Origin: Umezawaea tangerina
GTDB lineage: Bacteria; Actinomycetota; Actinomycetes; Mycobacteriales; Pseudonocardiaceae
Direction: 5' to 3'
DNA length: 64,000 nucleotides
NCBI RefSeq assembly: GCF_003002815.1
Contig: NZ_PVTF01000002.1
Span: 1-64,000 of the forward strand
The position numbers and the translations under genes were made by a program. Below, piece by piece: positions 48,620-57,148 of this stretch (position 1 is the stretch's first letter; every line of letters begins with the position of its first letter). Under the pieces are notes generated by a model. That model saw only the letters and a list, made by a program, of their open reading frames with translations. It searched no databases and had not been told where the DNA came from.

Positions 48620-50290
48620 ATGTTGCGAGGCTTCCTCAAATTAGTTTCCGTGATGATCCTCGTGGCCCTGTCGGTGCTCAACATCATGATCGCGACCGGC
48701 GTTTACCGCAGTTCCGGCTCGGGCTGGCAGTCGCTCGTCCTGACCATGTTGCTCGGACTCGCCTTCGCCGCTGTGCACACGTGGTTCTTCCACACCCGCT
48801 TCTTCCTCGCCCCACCGGCCAAACCGTTCCCGTTCCACCAGGTCCCGGACGGTCCCGTACTCGCCCTCCAGCACGAGGCGAGGCTGGCTCGCGACGTCAC
48901 CCTGGTCGAGGCCAAGATCTTCGCCGCCGCCATCACGATGCCCCAGCAGTTCCGCCGCCGCGTGGTCGAGGAGTACACGCCCGATCGCCGAACGCTCACC
49001 AAGGCCTGCACGATCGACGTGGAGATCCCCGGCAAGCTGATGGTGGGGAACGGGTCCAAGCACATCCACATCCCGGTCGTCCTCAACAAGAAGGGCGAAC
49101 TGCTGGACGATTTCCACATCCTCCACGCGAACAACGACGAGACCCAGTGGCTGTCCTACCGCCAGTACCTCAGCCTCGCGGCGAAGGTCCTCCACGTCCT
49201 GCTCCTGGGAGCGGAAGGACTCGGCTTCAACGACCCGCTGCCACGCGAGACCGACAAAGCCGAAATGCTCGCCCTGCGCGGGATCGTCGAGCGGCGCGAC
49301 GGCCGGGCGTCCGATTCCGTGGACCCGACCGGAGTGGACGCGATAAGGACGTTGGAGGTCGCCAACCCGGTGGCCCTCAAACTGGCCGTGAAGTTCGTCG
49401 AGCAGCTCACGAGCCACTACGCGATCGTCGCGTCCATCGGCAACGTCGGCACGGAACCGCGACACCGCTTCAAGTACCACCTGACGCAGACGCCGGACGT
49501 CAAGTTCACCTCGCCGCGATCCAGCCGCCGGTGGTCCCTCGGCGGTTACGTGCGACTGGTGTTCGGCACGCGACCGGTGCGGCTCACCGTGGACATCGCG
49601 AACGCCTCCACCGCCGAGAGCTACCACCTCCACGTCCACGCGCCGAACGACCTCTACCTGGCGGGCCAGGAGGCCGTCGGCTTCTCCTCGATCCTGCAGC
49701 GGACCGCGGAACTCGCACCCACCACTCCGCACTGCCGTTTCCGCCGACGTCTCGGACAACCGCACGCCCACTTCTACTGCCGGTACATGCCCACCCTCCA
49801 GGAACGGGAGAGACCCACCCTGGTCTTCAAGTTCTTCGAGGTGCCACCGGGCACGGTCCTGCGGGCCACCATCACCGCGATCGCCGCGTTCGCCATCCTG
49901 TGGCTCATCGGTTTCGTCAGTTCACGATTCGGGGAGTCGGATACCGACGCACCGGCATTCCTCCTTGCCTTTCCCGCACTCGCGGCGACGTGGCTGGGTT
50001 TCGACGCCCCATCCAGGAAACTGCTCGAAGGAACGATGTCCGCGCGATTCTGCCTGATCTTGACAGCCGTCCTGTCACTGGCGGGCAGCGCCTTGTTCCT
50101 GCTCCACGAGAGCTATCCGGACAACTTCGAATGGCCGAAACTCCCCGACGGTCGCGCCTTTCTCGGCGTGACCGACGCCTGGTGGGCTGTAGTGGTGGGA
50201 CTGGCACTGGTGAACGCGATGAGGATCGGATACCAATGTTTGGTGAGAACGTGGAACTATTCACACCTTCTAGCGAAAAAAGTCGAATGA
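48620..50290 (+). CDS. Unrecognised 556-aa membrane protein
   Basis: I do not recognise a family. Two hydrophobic segments lie at the N-terminus (about 8-28 and 40-58) and four at the C-terminus (about 422-440, 450-465, 482-500 and 525-543), enclosing a soluble middle of some 360 residues with beta-rich stretches (LTVDIANASTAESYHLHVHAPNDLYL). The middle is probably cytoplasmic. Composition is less GC-rich and less codon-biased than neighbours, suggesting transfer. A 70-aa acidic gene follows 133 bp downstream and may be its partner. Confidence 0.75.
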   Translation: MLRGFLKLVSVMILVALSVLNIMIATGVYRSSGSGWQSLVLTMLLGLAFAAVHTWFFHTRFFLAPPAKPFPFHQVPDGPVLALQHEARLARDVTLVEAKIFAAAITMPQQFRRRVVEEYTPDRRTLTKACTIDVEIPGKLMVGNGSKHIHIPVVLNKKGELLDDFHILHANNDETQWLSYRQYLSLAAKVLHVLLLGAEGLGFNDPLPRETDKAEMLALRGIVERRDGRASDSVDPTGVDAIRTLEVANPVALKLAVKFVEQLTSHYAIVASIGNVGTEPRHRFKYHLTQTPDVKFTSPRSSRRWSLGGYVRLVFGTRPVRLTVDIANASTAESYHLHVHAPNDLYLAGQEAVGFSSILQRTAELAPTTPHCRFRRRLGQPHAHFYCRYMPTLQERERPTLVFKFFEVPPGTVLRATITAIAAFAILWLIGFVSSRFGESDTDAPAFLLAFPALAATWLGFDAPSRKLLEGTMSARFCLILTAVLSLAGSALFLLHESYPDNFEWPKLPDGRAFLGVTDAWWAVVVGLALVNAMRIGYQCLVRTWNYSHLLAKKVE

Positions 50291-50423
50291 GCCGTACCCG
50301 GGACAGGCGTCGACTGCTACCGTCAAAGCCGAACGGCCAGATCGACGCGCGAGGTTGACATGATCTTCGAAGGCGCTAGAGCGTAAATCCGAGGACAGCT
50401 CACACCACTGAGGAGAGATGGCG

Positions 50424-50636
50424 ATGGGGATTTCCGGATTGTTCGGCGGGGCCGCACAGGACGACGACACCGGAGACACCTACTCCGGCTACTACGTACC
50501 GGTGCACACCTGGACCGCGACATCCGGCTCCTCCCAGACCTCCGTGCGCGACCTCTTCGCCGCTCTCGACACGCTGGACGACGTGTACTCCAAGAAGGCC
50601 GACCACTCGACGACCGATCACACGTCGCGAACCTAG
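50424..50636 (+). CDS. Small acidic protein of unknown function
   Basis: A 70-aa protein, acidic and rich in Ser/Thr/Asp (DDDTGDTYSGYYVPVHTW), without membrane segment or signal. I prefer the second ATG, with AGGAG 8 bases upstream; an ATG two codons earlier has the same site too close. It lies in the compositionally distinct patch behind the unrecognised membrane protein. Confidence 0.6.
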   Translation: MGISGLFGGAAQDDDTGDTYSGYYVPVHTWTATSGSSQTSVRDLFAALDTLDDVYSKKADHSTTDHTSRT

Positions 50637-50660
50637 GTCGCAGGCCGGGCAGCCGTCCTC

Positions 50661-51512
50661 TCACCCCCCGATCTCGTGCGTCCGCTCCTCCCGCAGGATC
50701 CGCAGGTGAACCGCCGCCCAAGTTCGGAACGGGCGCCAAGACGCCGACACGTCGGCGAGGGTGCGGCCTGTGCCGTAGCGGTGGGTGACCTCGTCCTCCA
50801 GCCTGGGTTCGTGGTGGGGGATGGCGTCGGGGGCGTTGGCGCCGCGGAGGACGACCAACTCGGCGGCGAACGGGCCGAGGCCCTTAACCTGGCGGACGGC
50901 GTGAACGGCCTCGGTGGGGTCGAGGGTGCGGAGGTGGGTGGTGTCGAGGAGGCCGTCGAGGGCGGCGTCGGCGACCGCGTGCAGGTACTCGGTCTTGCGG
51001 CCGGGCAGGTCCAGGGCGAGGGTGCGGAGCTCGGCCGGTGCGGGGAACGCGCCGTCGGGGCCGAGGAGGCCGTCGCGCAGTCGGGCGGCCTGCACGATCC
51101 GCAGCCGTTGCGACAGCACCGCCCACGCCGCGGCCTCGTACGGCGAGTGGAAGCCGCACGGTCGAAGGCCGGGCAGGTGGCGCTGGGCTTCGGCGATGAC
51201 CGGGTCGCGGCGGCCGACCTCGGGCCAGTCGCGGGCGTCGACGTCGAGGGAGAGGAACCGCCCGACCTGCGCGGCGGCCCGGTCGAGGTCGCCGTCACCG
51301 GTCACGACGACGCGCGCCTTGCCGTCCTCCTGGGTGACGCGGGCCTCGGCGCGGCTCCAGTCACCCTCGACGCGGAACACCGTCCGCACCTCGGCGGGCG
51401 GGGCGCCGTCCTGGGAGGGCAGCGCGGCGGGCGCGAAGCCCTCCCAGAACCGCTTGCTCGTGGCCAGCGACCACGGCCCCAGCACGTCCACGGTCAGCTC
51501 GTGGCGGGTCAT
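50661..51512 (-). CDS. AlkA-like DNA-3-methyladenine glycosylase II
   Basis: A 283-aa HhH-GPD-superfamily protein. The helix-hairpin-helix reads VRQVKGLGPFAAELVVLRG (about 210-228). In AlkA the catalytic aspartate follows about 17 residues later in FLPDDYL; the matching stretch here is AIPHHEPRLEDE, with Glu rather than Asp at the aligned place. The enzyme would excise alkylated bases, but activity is uncertain. Its start lies 11 bp from the first of two ATGTCAG-N4-CTGACAT sites. Confidence 0.8.
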   Translation of the reverse strand: MTRHELTVDVLGPWSLATSKRFWEGFAPAALPSQDGAPPAEVRTVFRVEGDWSRAEARVTQEDGKARVVVTGDGDLDRAAAQVGRFLSLDVDARDWPEVGRRDPVIAEAQRHLPGLRPCGFHSPYEAAAWAVLSQRLRIVQAARLRDGLLGPDGAFPAPAELRTLALDLPGRKTEYLHAVADAALDGLLDTTHLRTLDPTEAVHAVRQVKGLGPFAAELVVLRGANAPDAIPHHEPRLEDEVTHRYGTGRTLADVSASWRPFRTWAAVHLRILREERTHEIGG

Positions 51513-51522
51513 GACACCTTCC

Positions 51523-51570
51523 GATCCATGTCAGGTAACTGACATGGATCGTATGTCAGAATACTGACAT
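51523..51570. promoter_or_regulatory. Tandem ATGTCAG-N4-CTGACAT operators
   Basis: ATGTCAG-GTAA-CTGACAT (51528-51545, with arms extended to GATCC/GGATC, 51523-51550) and ATGTCAG-AATA-CTGACAT (51553-51570) are spaced 25 bp apart. They lie upstream of the AlkA-like gene. On the plus strand the second ends in an ATG that begins only a stub (see findings). Confidence 0.75.
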
Positions 51571-51615
51571 GGGCAAGTTGGACGGACGAGTGCCACGCGT
51601 CCCCCACCACATGCG

Positions 51616-52734
51616 TCAGCGCGCCGGAGCGACCCCGTCCAGGCGCTCGTTGCGCGCGGCGATGGCCTCCCAGGTCGGCGGGATGATCAGGTCCGCCCCG
51701 GCGTCCACGCTCTTCTGCGCGAACTCCGCGTACGGGCGCTGGCGGGTCTCGTAGCGCTCGAACGCGACGACGTGGTCGCCGTCCGCCCGGTCCAGCTCCT
51801 CGGCGAGGAAGTAAGCGCCGGTGAACGCGAGCGAGGTGCCGCGGCCGGACAGGCTGGTGGCGCAGTGCGCGGCGTCGCCGACGAGGACGACCCGGCCGCG
51901 GTGCCACGTCCGCATGTGGATCTGGCTCGACGAGTCGAAGTACAGCTCGGGGTCGACGCGGACGGCCTCGATGAGCTGCGGCACCTTCCACCCCGTGGTG
52001 CCCGCGAAGGCGTCGACGATGATCCGCCGCTGCTCGTCGAGGTCGTGGTAGTCGTAGTCGATCGGGTCCGAGCGGAACATCAGCACCGCCAGCGCCCTGT
52101 CCTTGTACCGCGCGATCCCCGCCAGCCTGCCGGGGGCGTTGTACATCGGGTTCATCCGGTGCGGCCGGACCTCGTCGGGCAGGTCGGCGAGCGCGACGTA
52201 GTACCCCAGGTGGCGGGCGAAGTCGCCCTCCGGCCCGAAGACCAGCCCGCGCACCCGCGAGTGCTGGCCGTCGGCGCCGACCACGATGTCGAAGCGCTGC
52301 CGGTGACCGGACGCGAAGGCGACGTCGACCCCCGTGCCGTCGTCGTCGAGCGAGCGGACGGAGTCGCGGAAGAGGATCTCCACGTCCGGCGGGAGCGCGT
52401 CGACGAGGATGTTCGCGAGGTCCTCCCTGGCGATCTCCAGGTCGTCCGGGGAGTCGCCGATGTCGGCGCTCCTCGGACGCCCGACGGGCTCGCCGTCGTC
52501 GTCGACGAACTGGACCAGCTCGGTGGTCAGGACCCGCTGCTCGCGGACGCGGTCCAGCAGGCCCATCTTCTCCAGGATCCCGAGGGCGTCGCCGCGGACG
52601 TCGATCGGCGACCCGTTGACGCGGAAGTGCGACGCGCGTTCCACGACGGTGACGCGGTGGCCGCGCGCGGAGAGGTCGAGCGCGGTGGCGAGGCCCGCCA
52701 TGCCCGCGCCGGAGATGAGGATGTCCATGGTCAC
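51616..52734 (-). CDS. PHBH/TetX-type FAD monooxygenase
   Basis: A 372-aa group-A flavoprotein hydroxylase. FAD motif ILISGAGMAGLATALDL, the DG motif DIVVGADGQHSRVR (about 155-168), and GDAAHCATSLSGRGTSLAF (about 290-308) that contacts the FAD phosphate. It hydroxylates an aromatic or polyketide-like substrate using NAD(P)H. The GTG start overlaps the stop of the upstream hydrolase gene (GTGA); an ATG two codons later is possible. The pair is controlled by the TetR operator at 53602-53630. Confidence 0.88.
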   Translation of the reverse strand: MTMDILISGAGMAGLATALDLSARGHRVTVVERASHFRVNGSPIDVRGDALGILEKMGLLDRVREQRVLTTELVQFVDDDGEPVGRPRSADIGDSPDDLEIAREDLANILVDALPPDVEILFRDSVRSLDDDGTGVDVAFASGHRQRFDIVVGADGQHSRVRGLVFGPEGDFARHLGYYVALADLPDEVRPHRMNPMYNAPGRLAGIARYKDRALAVLMFRSDPIDYDYHDLDEQRRIIVDAFAGTTGWKVPQLIEAVRVDPELYFDSSSQIHMRTWHRGRVVLVGDAAHCATSLSGRGTSLAFTGAYFLAEELDRADGDHVVAFERYETRQRPYAEFAQKSVDAGADLIIPPTWEAIAARNERLDGVAPAR

Positions 52735-53594
52735 TTGCTCCCTGTCGTCGTGCGGACGTCGTCGTGCGGGTGGGCGAGGACGTGCTCGCGCACCAGCCGG
52801 GCGGTGATGTCCTTGCCTTCCAACGTGATCCCGTGGCGGACCCGCGGGATCACCTCGAGCCGTGCGCCGGGGATGGCGTCGGCGATCCCGCGGCCGACGT
52901 CCGGTCGTGCCGCCGGGTCGTCGCCGCCGTAGACCAGCAGGGTCGGTGCGGTGATCGCGGACAGCCGGTCGGTGAGGTCGACACCGCGGACGGCGTCGAG
53001 CCGCCGGGCGTCCTGGGCGGCGGGCCGGTGCACCAGCACGGCCATGGTCTCGGCGACGAGCTGTTCGGACGCCCGCCCCTCGGGCGTGAGGACGAAGTCG
53101 AGCATCTTCCGGGCGCGCCGGTCGGGCGGGAGGTCGACGATGTCGCCGGTGACCGATCCCGGCACGAACGCGACGCGGGCGACGGTCGCGCCGACGGACA
53201 GCGTCCGCACGACCTCGGGGACGCTGATCGCGAGCTGGAGCGCGACCAGCCCGCCGAACGACGCGCCGAACACGTGCGCCCGCTCGTAGCCGAGCCCCCG
53301 GATGAGCGCCGCGCAGTCCCGCGCGAGGTCCTCCAGGTCGTAGGGCGCGTCGGGGTTGGTGGAGTCGCCGGTGTCGCGCTGGTCGTAGGCGATGGCGCGG
53401 ATCCCGTCGCCGAGCAGCGGTCGGAACACGTCGTACTGGATGCGGCCGCTCTCACCGCCGTGGAGCAGCACCAGGGGTTCGCCGGAGCCGGACTCCGTGT
53501 AGGCGATCCCGATGTCGCCCGCGTCCACCCGGCCGGTGGCGGGGTCGTTCCCGACGGCCAGCGGGCCGGCGGGCGCGGAGGGGTAGTCCGTCAT
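52731..53594 (-). CDS. Alpha/beta-fold hydrolase
   Basis: A 287-aa cytosolic hydrolase. Oxyanion motif LLHGGESG, nucleophile elbow GASFGG (about 110-115), acid in YGGDDPAARP and His in RVRHGITL. It may be an esterase, epoxide hydrolase or ring-cleavage hydrolase. GGGAGG precedes the ATG. Coupled to the FAD monooxygenase and divergent from a TetR gene, it looks like the second enzyme of a two-step conversion or resistance pathway. Confidence 0.87.
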   Translation of the reverse strand: MTDYPSAPAGPLAVGNDPATGRVDAGDIGIAYTESGSGEPLVLLHGGESGRIQYDVFRPLLGDGIRAIAYDQRDTGDSTNPDAPYDLEDLARDCAALIRGLGYERAHVFGASFGGLVALQLAISVPEVVRTLSVGATVARVAFVPGSVTGDIVDLPPDRRARKMLDFVLTPEGRASEQLVAETMAVLVHRPAAQDARRLDAVRGVDLTDRLSAITAPTLLVYGGDDPAARPDVGRGIADAIPGARLEVIPRVRHGITLEGKDITARLVREHVLAHPHDDVRTTTGSK

Positions 53595-53601
53595 GGTCCT
53601 C

Positions 53602-53630
53602 CCTTAAAGTTTCTATCTGTCACTTTAAGG
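53602..53630. promoter_or_regulatory. Operator between hydrolase and TetR genes
   Basis: CCTTAAAGT (53602-53610) and its exact complement ACTTTAAGG (53622-53630) flank 11 bp. It lies 7 bp from the hydrolase start, overlapping the leader, in the 108-bp divergent gap. Confidence 0.72.
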
Positions 53631-53702
53631 TACCCCATCGTCGGAGCCGGCGTCTGGGAAGATCCACGGGCACGCGGAACGCACTACGGAAGCGGACGAC
53701 GG

Positions 53703-54299
53703 ATGACGGACAGCCCGAGGCAGGTGGCGCAGCGCCCCGGTGGGCGCACGGCCCGCGTGCGAGCGCAGATCCTCGACGCGACGGTGCGCCTGGTCGCGCG
53801 GCACGGCATCGCGGGCTTCCGCTACGAGGAGGTCGCCGAGCTGGCGGGCGTGCACAAGATGAGCGTGTACCGGAACTGGCCCGACCGGGACGTGCTGGTC
53901 GGCGAGGCGCTGATGGGGGTCGCCGAGGAGATGGCGCCGCTGGCGGACACCGGCGACCTGCGCCAGGACCTGGTGGACTTCCTGGTCGCGATGGCCACCA
54001 GCCTGGCCGACCCGTGGGGACGCGCCCTCATGCACGCCATCCAGTCCTCGCCCGAGAGCGCCGAGGTGCGCCGCACGGTCGACACCGTCATCGACAGGCG
54101 GGTGGACCTGCTCCGGCGCAGGCTCGACAGCGCGGTCGGGCTCGGTCAGCTGCCCCCGGTCGACGCGCAGCTGCTCGCCGACCTGCTGTCCGGCCCGGTG
54201 CACCTGCAGGTCGGCCGCGACCAGCGGCCGTTCACCCGCGCGGACGCGGAGCGGATCACCGACGTGGTGCTCGCGGGAGTCCGCGCGACCACGCCCTGA
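53703..54299 (+). CDS. TetR-family regulator of the hydrolase-monooxygenase operon
   Basis: A 198-aa repressor: helix-turn-helix at about 20-65 (ILDATVRLVARHGIAGFRYEEVA, then KMSVYRNWPDRD), with a TetR_C-type helical C-terminus (LADLLSGPVHLQV). It is divergent from its probable targets, with the CCTTAAAGT palindrome between them. It ends 4 bp from the convergent acyl-CoA dehydrogenase stop. Confidence 0.88.
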   Translation: MTDSPRQVAQRPGGRTARVRAQILDATVRLVARHGIAGFRYEEVAELAGVHKMSVYRNWPDRDVLVGEALMGVAEEMAPLADTGDLRQDLVDFLVAMATSLADPWGRALMHAIQSSPESAEVRRTVDTVIDRRVDLLRRRLDSAVGLGQLPPVDAQLLADLLSGPVHLQVGRDQRPFTRADAERITDVVLAGVRATTP

Positions 54300-54303
54300 G
54301 CGG

Positions 54304-56088
54304 TCAGAACCAGTCGGGCTCGGTGTCGAGCGTCGTCCGGTCCAGCGAGGCGAGCAGGTCGAACTGCGCGGTGGTCCTGGGCAGCTCGTAGCGCAGGAAG
54401 TACCGGGCGGCCTGGCGCTTGCCGTCGTAGAACGCGCCTTCCTTGGCACCGACGGCCAGCAGCTGCTCCAGCCACATCCAGGCGACCACCACGTGCCCGG
54501 TGGCCTCCAGGTAGACCGAGGAGTTGGCCAGCGTGGTCGTGGGGTCGCCCGCCGACCACAGGATCTTCGTGACGTCGACCAGCCGCCGGGTCGCCGCCGC
54601 GACCGCGGTCGCGTACTCGACCAGGTCGGGGCCACCGGTCTCGGCACGGGCCACCGTCGCGCCGATGGTGTCGACGAGCAGCCGCAGCCCCGCGCCGCCG
54701 TCCGCCACGACCTTGCGCCCCAGCAGGTCCAGGCCCTGGATGCCGTGCGTGCCCTCGTGGATCTGGTTGAGCCGGTTGTCCCGGTAGAGCTGCTCCACGT
54801 CGTAGTCGCGGGTGTAGCCGTAGCCGCCGTGCACCTGGATCGCCAGGCTGTTCGCCTCCAGGCACCACTGCGCGGGCCAGCTCTTCGCGATGGGCGTCAG
54901 CACGTCGAGCAGCACCCCGGCGCGCTCCCGGTCGTCGTCGGTCGCCGCGGTCTCCTGCTCGTCGATCAGCAGCGAGCAGTACAGGCCCAGCGCCAGCGCA
55001 CCCTCCACGTAGGACTTCTGCGCCAGCAGCATCCGCCGGACGTCGGCGTGCTCGATGAGCCGCACCGGTCGCGCGGCGGGGTCCTTGGCCGCGGGCGGAC
55101 GGCCCTGCGTGCGGGACTTGGCGTACTCGACGGCCTTCAGGTACCCGGTGTAGCCGAGCGCGGTGGCCAGGAACCCGACGCCCACCCGCGCCTCGTTCAT
55201 CATGTGGAACATGTAGGCCAGCCCGCGGTGGCGTTCGCCGACGAGGTAGCCGACCGCGCCGGGCTCGCCGTCCACCGGGTGGGTGCCGTCGCCGAAGGCG
55301 AGCACGGTGTTCGTCGTGCCGCGGTTGCCCATCTTGTGGTTGAGGCCGACCAGGGTCACGTCGTTGCGGGTGCCGTCGGCCAGGAACTTCGGCACGACCA
55401 GCAGGGAGATCCCCTTCACGCCCGGCCCGCCGCCGGGGACCTTCGCCAGCACCAGGTGCACGATGTTCTCGGACAGCCCGTGGTCACCGCCGGAGATCCA
55501 CATCTTCGTGCCGCTCACCCGGTACGTGCCGTCGTCCCGCGGCAGCGCCCTGGTGGTGATGTCGGCCAGCGAGGAGCCCGCACCGGTCTCCGACAGGCAC
55601 ATCGTGCCGAAGAACCGACCCTCCAGCATCGGCCGGACCCACTGGTCGACCTGCTCCGGCGTGCCGTACTCGACCAGCAGGTTCGCGTTGCCCACCGTCA
55701 GCAGCGGGTAGCTCGACGTGCCCGCGTTCGCCGCCTGGAACCAGCACATCGACGCCCGCGCCAGCACCGCGGGCAGCTGCATCCCGCCGATCTCCTCGTC
55801 GAACTGCGCCGCCGTCAGGCCCGCGTCCGCGAACACCTTGAGCGCCCGCGCCACCTCGTCGACCACCTCGACCGTGCCGTCGGGCAGCATCACCGGCTCG
55901 TTCGCGTCGGCCTTCTTGTTGTGCGGCGCGAAGTGCTCCGTCGCGATCTCCGCGCTGAGCTCCAGCACCGCGTCGAACGTCTCCCGCGAGTGCTCGCGGA
56001 ACCGCTCCCGCGAGGTCAGCGCCGTGACGTCGAGCCACTCGTAGAGGAGGAACTCGAGATCCCGGCGGGACAGGATCGTTGACGCCAT
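54304..56088 (-). CDS. Acyl-CoA dehydrogenase, long (about 600 aa) DmdC/FadE5-like form
   Basis: A 594-aa flavoenzyme that introduces a double bond into acyl-CoA. It has the extra N-terminal helix (LEFLLYEWLDV), the FAD/substrate region CLSETGAGSSLADI, the catalytic glutamate region LNQIHEGTHGIQGLDLLGRK and a C-terminal domain of about 120 residues found in the longer homotetramer-like relatives. These include 3-methylmercaptopropionyl-CoA dehydrogenases and broad-specificity FadE5. Substrate is not inferable; no other beta-oxidation gene is adjacent. It is monocistronic as far as seen. Confidence 0.92.
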   Translation of the reverse strand: MASTILSRRDLEFLLYEWLDVTALTSRERFREHSRETFDAVLELSAEIATEHFAPHNKKADANEPVMLPDGTVEVVDEVARALKVFADAGLTAAQFDEEIGGMQLPAVLARASMCWFQAANAGTSSYPLLTVGNANLLVEYGTPEQVDQWVRPMLEGRFFGTMCLSETGAGSSLADITTRALPRDDGTYRVSGTKMWISGGDHGLSENIVHLVLAKVPGGGPGVKGISLLVVPKFLADGTRNDVTLVGLNHKMGNRGTTNTVLAFGDGTHPVDGEPGAVGYLVGERHRGLAYMFHMMNEARVGVGFLATALGYTGYLKAVEYAKSRTQGRPPAAKDPAARPVRLIEHADVRRMLLAQKSYVEGALALGLYCSLLIDEQETAATDDDRERAGVLLDVLTPIAKSWPAQWCLEANSLAIQVHGGYGYTRDYDVEQLYRDNRLNQIHEGTHGIQGLDLLGRKVVADGGAGLRLLVDTIGATVARAETGGPDLVEYATAVAAATRRLVDVTKILWSAGDPTTTLANSSVYLEATGHVVVAWMWLEQLLAVGAKEGAFYDGKRQAARYFLRYELPRTTAQFDLLASLDRTTLDTEPDWF

Positions 56089-56152
56089 GGCGGCCTCCAG
56101 CGGTTCGGGACGGTGCCTTCCCGCACCATCTCACGCCCGCCCCGCCGACGCG

Positions 56153-56896
56153 TCAGCCACCCAGCCGGTAGACCGACACGTGCGAGGTGGACTCGCCCGT
56201 GAACGGCGCGCCCCGCCAGTCGGCGTGCCTGGTCTCCAGGGTGAACCCGGCGATCCGCGCCATCAGGTCCAGCTCGGCGGGCCACACGAACCGATGGGTG
56301 CTGCGGGACAGCCGCGCCTCCCGCTTCCCGTCCTCGTGGAAGCGGAAGTGGTGGGAGACCAGGTGCTGCGGCACGAGGTCGTAGGTGTCCAGGCCGATGT
56401 AGCCGGGCGCGGTGCCGAACACCGCGGCGTCCTGGCCGGGTGGGAGCACGCGCAGGTCCGGCACGCCCAGCTCGACCACGAACCGCCCGCCCGGAACGAG
56501 GTGGCGGGCCGCGTTGACGAAGCACCGCACCTGCCCGTCCTGGGTGAGCAGGTTGGAGATCGTGTTGTAGACGAGGTACACCAGCGTGAACTCCCCCGGC
56601 ACGACCGCGGTCGCCATGTCCCCCACGACCACCGGCAGCGCCGCCTCGTCGACCTTCTCGCGCAACCGGGCGAGCATCGGCCGGGACAGCTCGACCCCGC
56701 TCACCGGAACCCCGCGCTCCAGCAGCGGCACCGCCACCCGCCCCGTCCCGACCGCGAACTCCAGCACCCGCCCGCCACCGGCCAGCTCCACGAGCCGGTC
56801 GACGGTCGGCGTCAGCACCTCCGGCGCGAACATCCCGGTCCCCGGCGTGTCGTAGCCCTCGGCCGCTTCCACGTCCCAGATCTCGTCCTGTCGCAT
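56153..56896 (-). CDS. SAM-dependent methyltransferase
   Basis: A 247-aa class-I methyltransferase. The SAM motif I reads VLEFAVGTGRVAVPL (about 44-58), motif post-I VSGVELSRPML, motif II region FTLVYLVYNTISNL. The N-terminal DVEAAEGYDTPGTGMFAPEVL is common in actinomycete members. Substrate unknown. The ATG at 56894-56896 is chosen, 19 codons into the longest frame. The 252-bp gap after it (56897-57148) shows no gene. Confidence 0.87.
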   Translation of the reverse strand: MRQDEIWDVEAAEGYDTPGTGMFAPEVLTPTVDRLVELAGGGRVLEFAVGTGRVAVPLLERGVPVSGVELSRPMLARLREKVDEAALPVVVGDMATAVVPGEFTLVYLVYNTISNLLTQDGQVRCFVNAARHLVPGGRFVVELGVPDLRVLPPGQDAAVFGTAPGYIGLDTYDLVPQHLVSHHFRFHEDGKREARLSRSTHRFVWPAELDLMARIAGFTLETRHADWRGAPFTGESTSHVSVYRLGG

Positions 56897-57148
56897 GCCC
56901 CGATCCTGGCCGCGGCCGGGCGACGACGTCCAACGGTTATCAGGCGAGGTCACGGTTCACGGCGACCATCGTCCGCGCGGTGGTGGGGTCGCGCCTCGGC
57001 TTACGAGGCGACCAGGGCGTCGCCGGATGCGGTACCCGGCGGGAGTCCGCAGGGAACCGATCGGTCTTCGCCGTCCGCGCCCGCGCGTACTGGCGACGCG
57101 CCGACGTTCCCTCCGCCCGCTGTCGGACCGACGCCCTACGCTTCGCCC

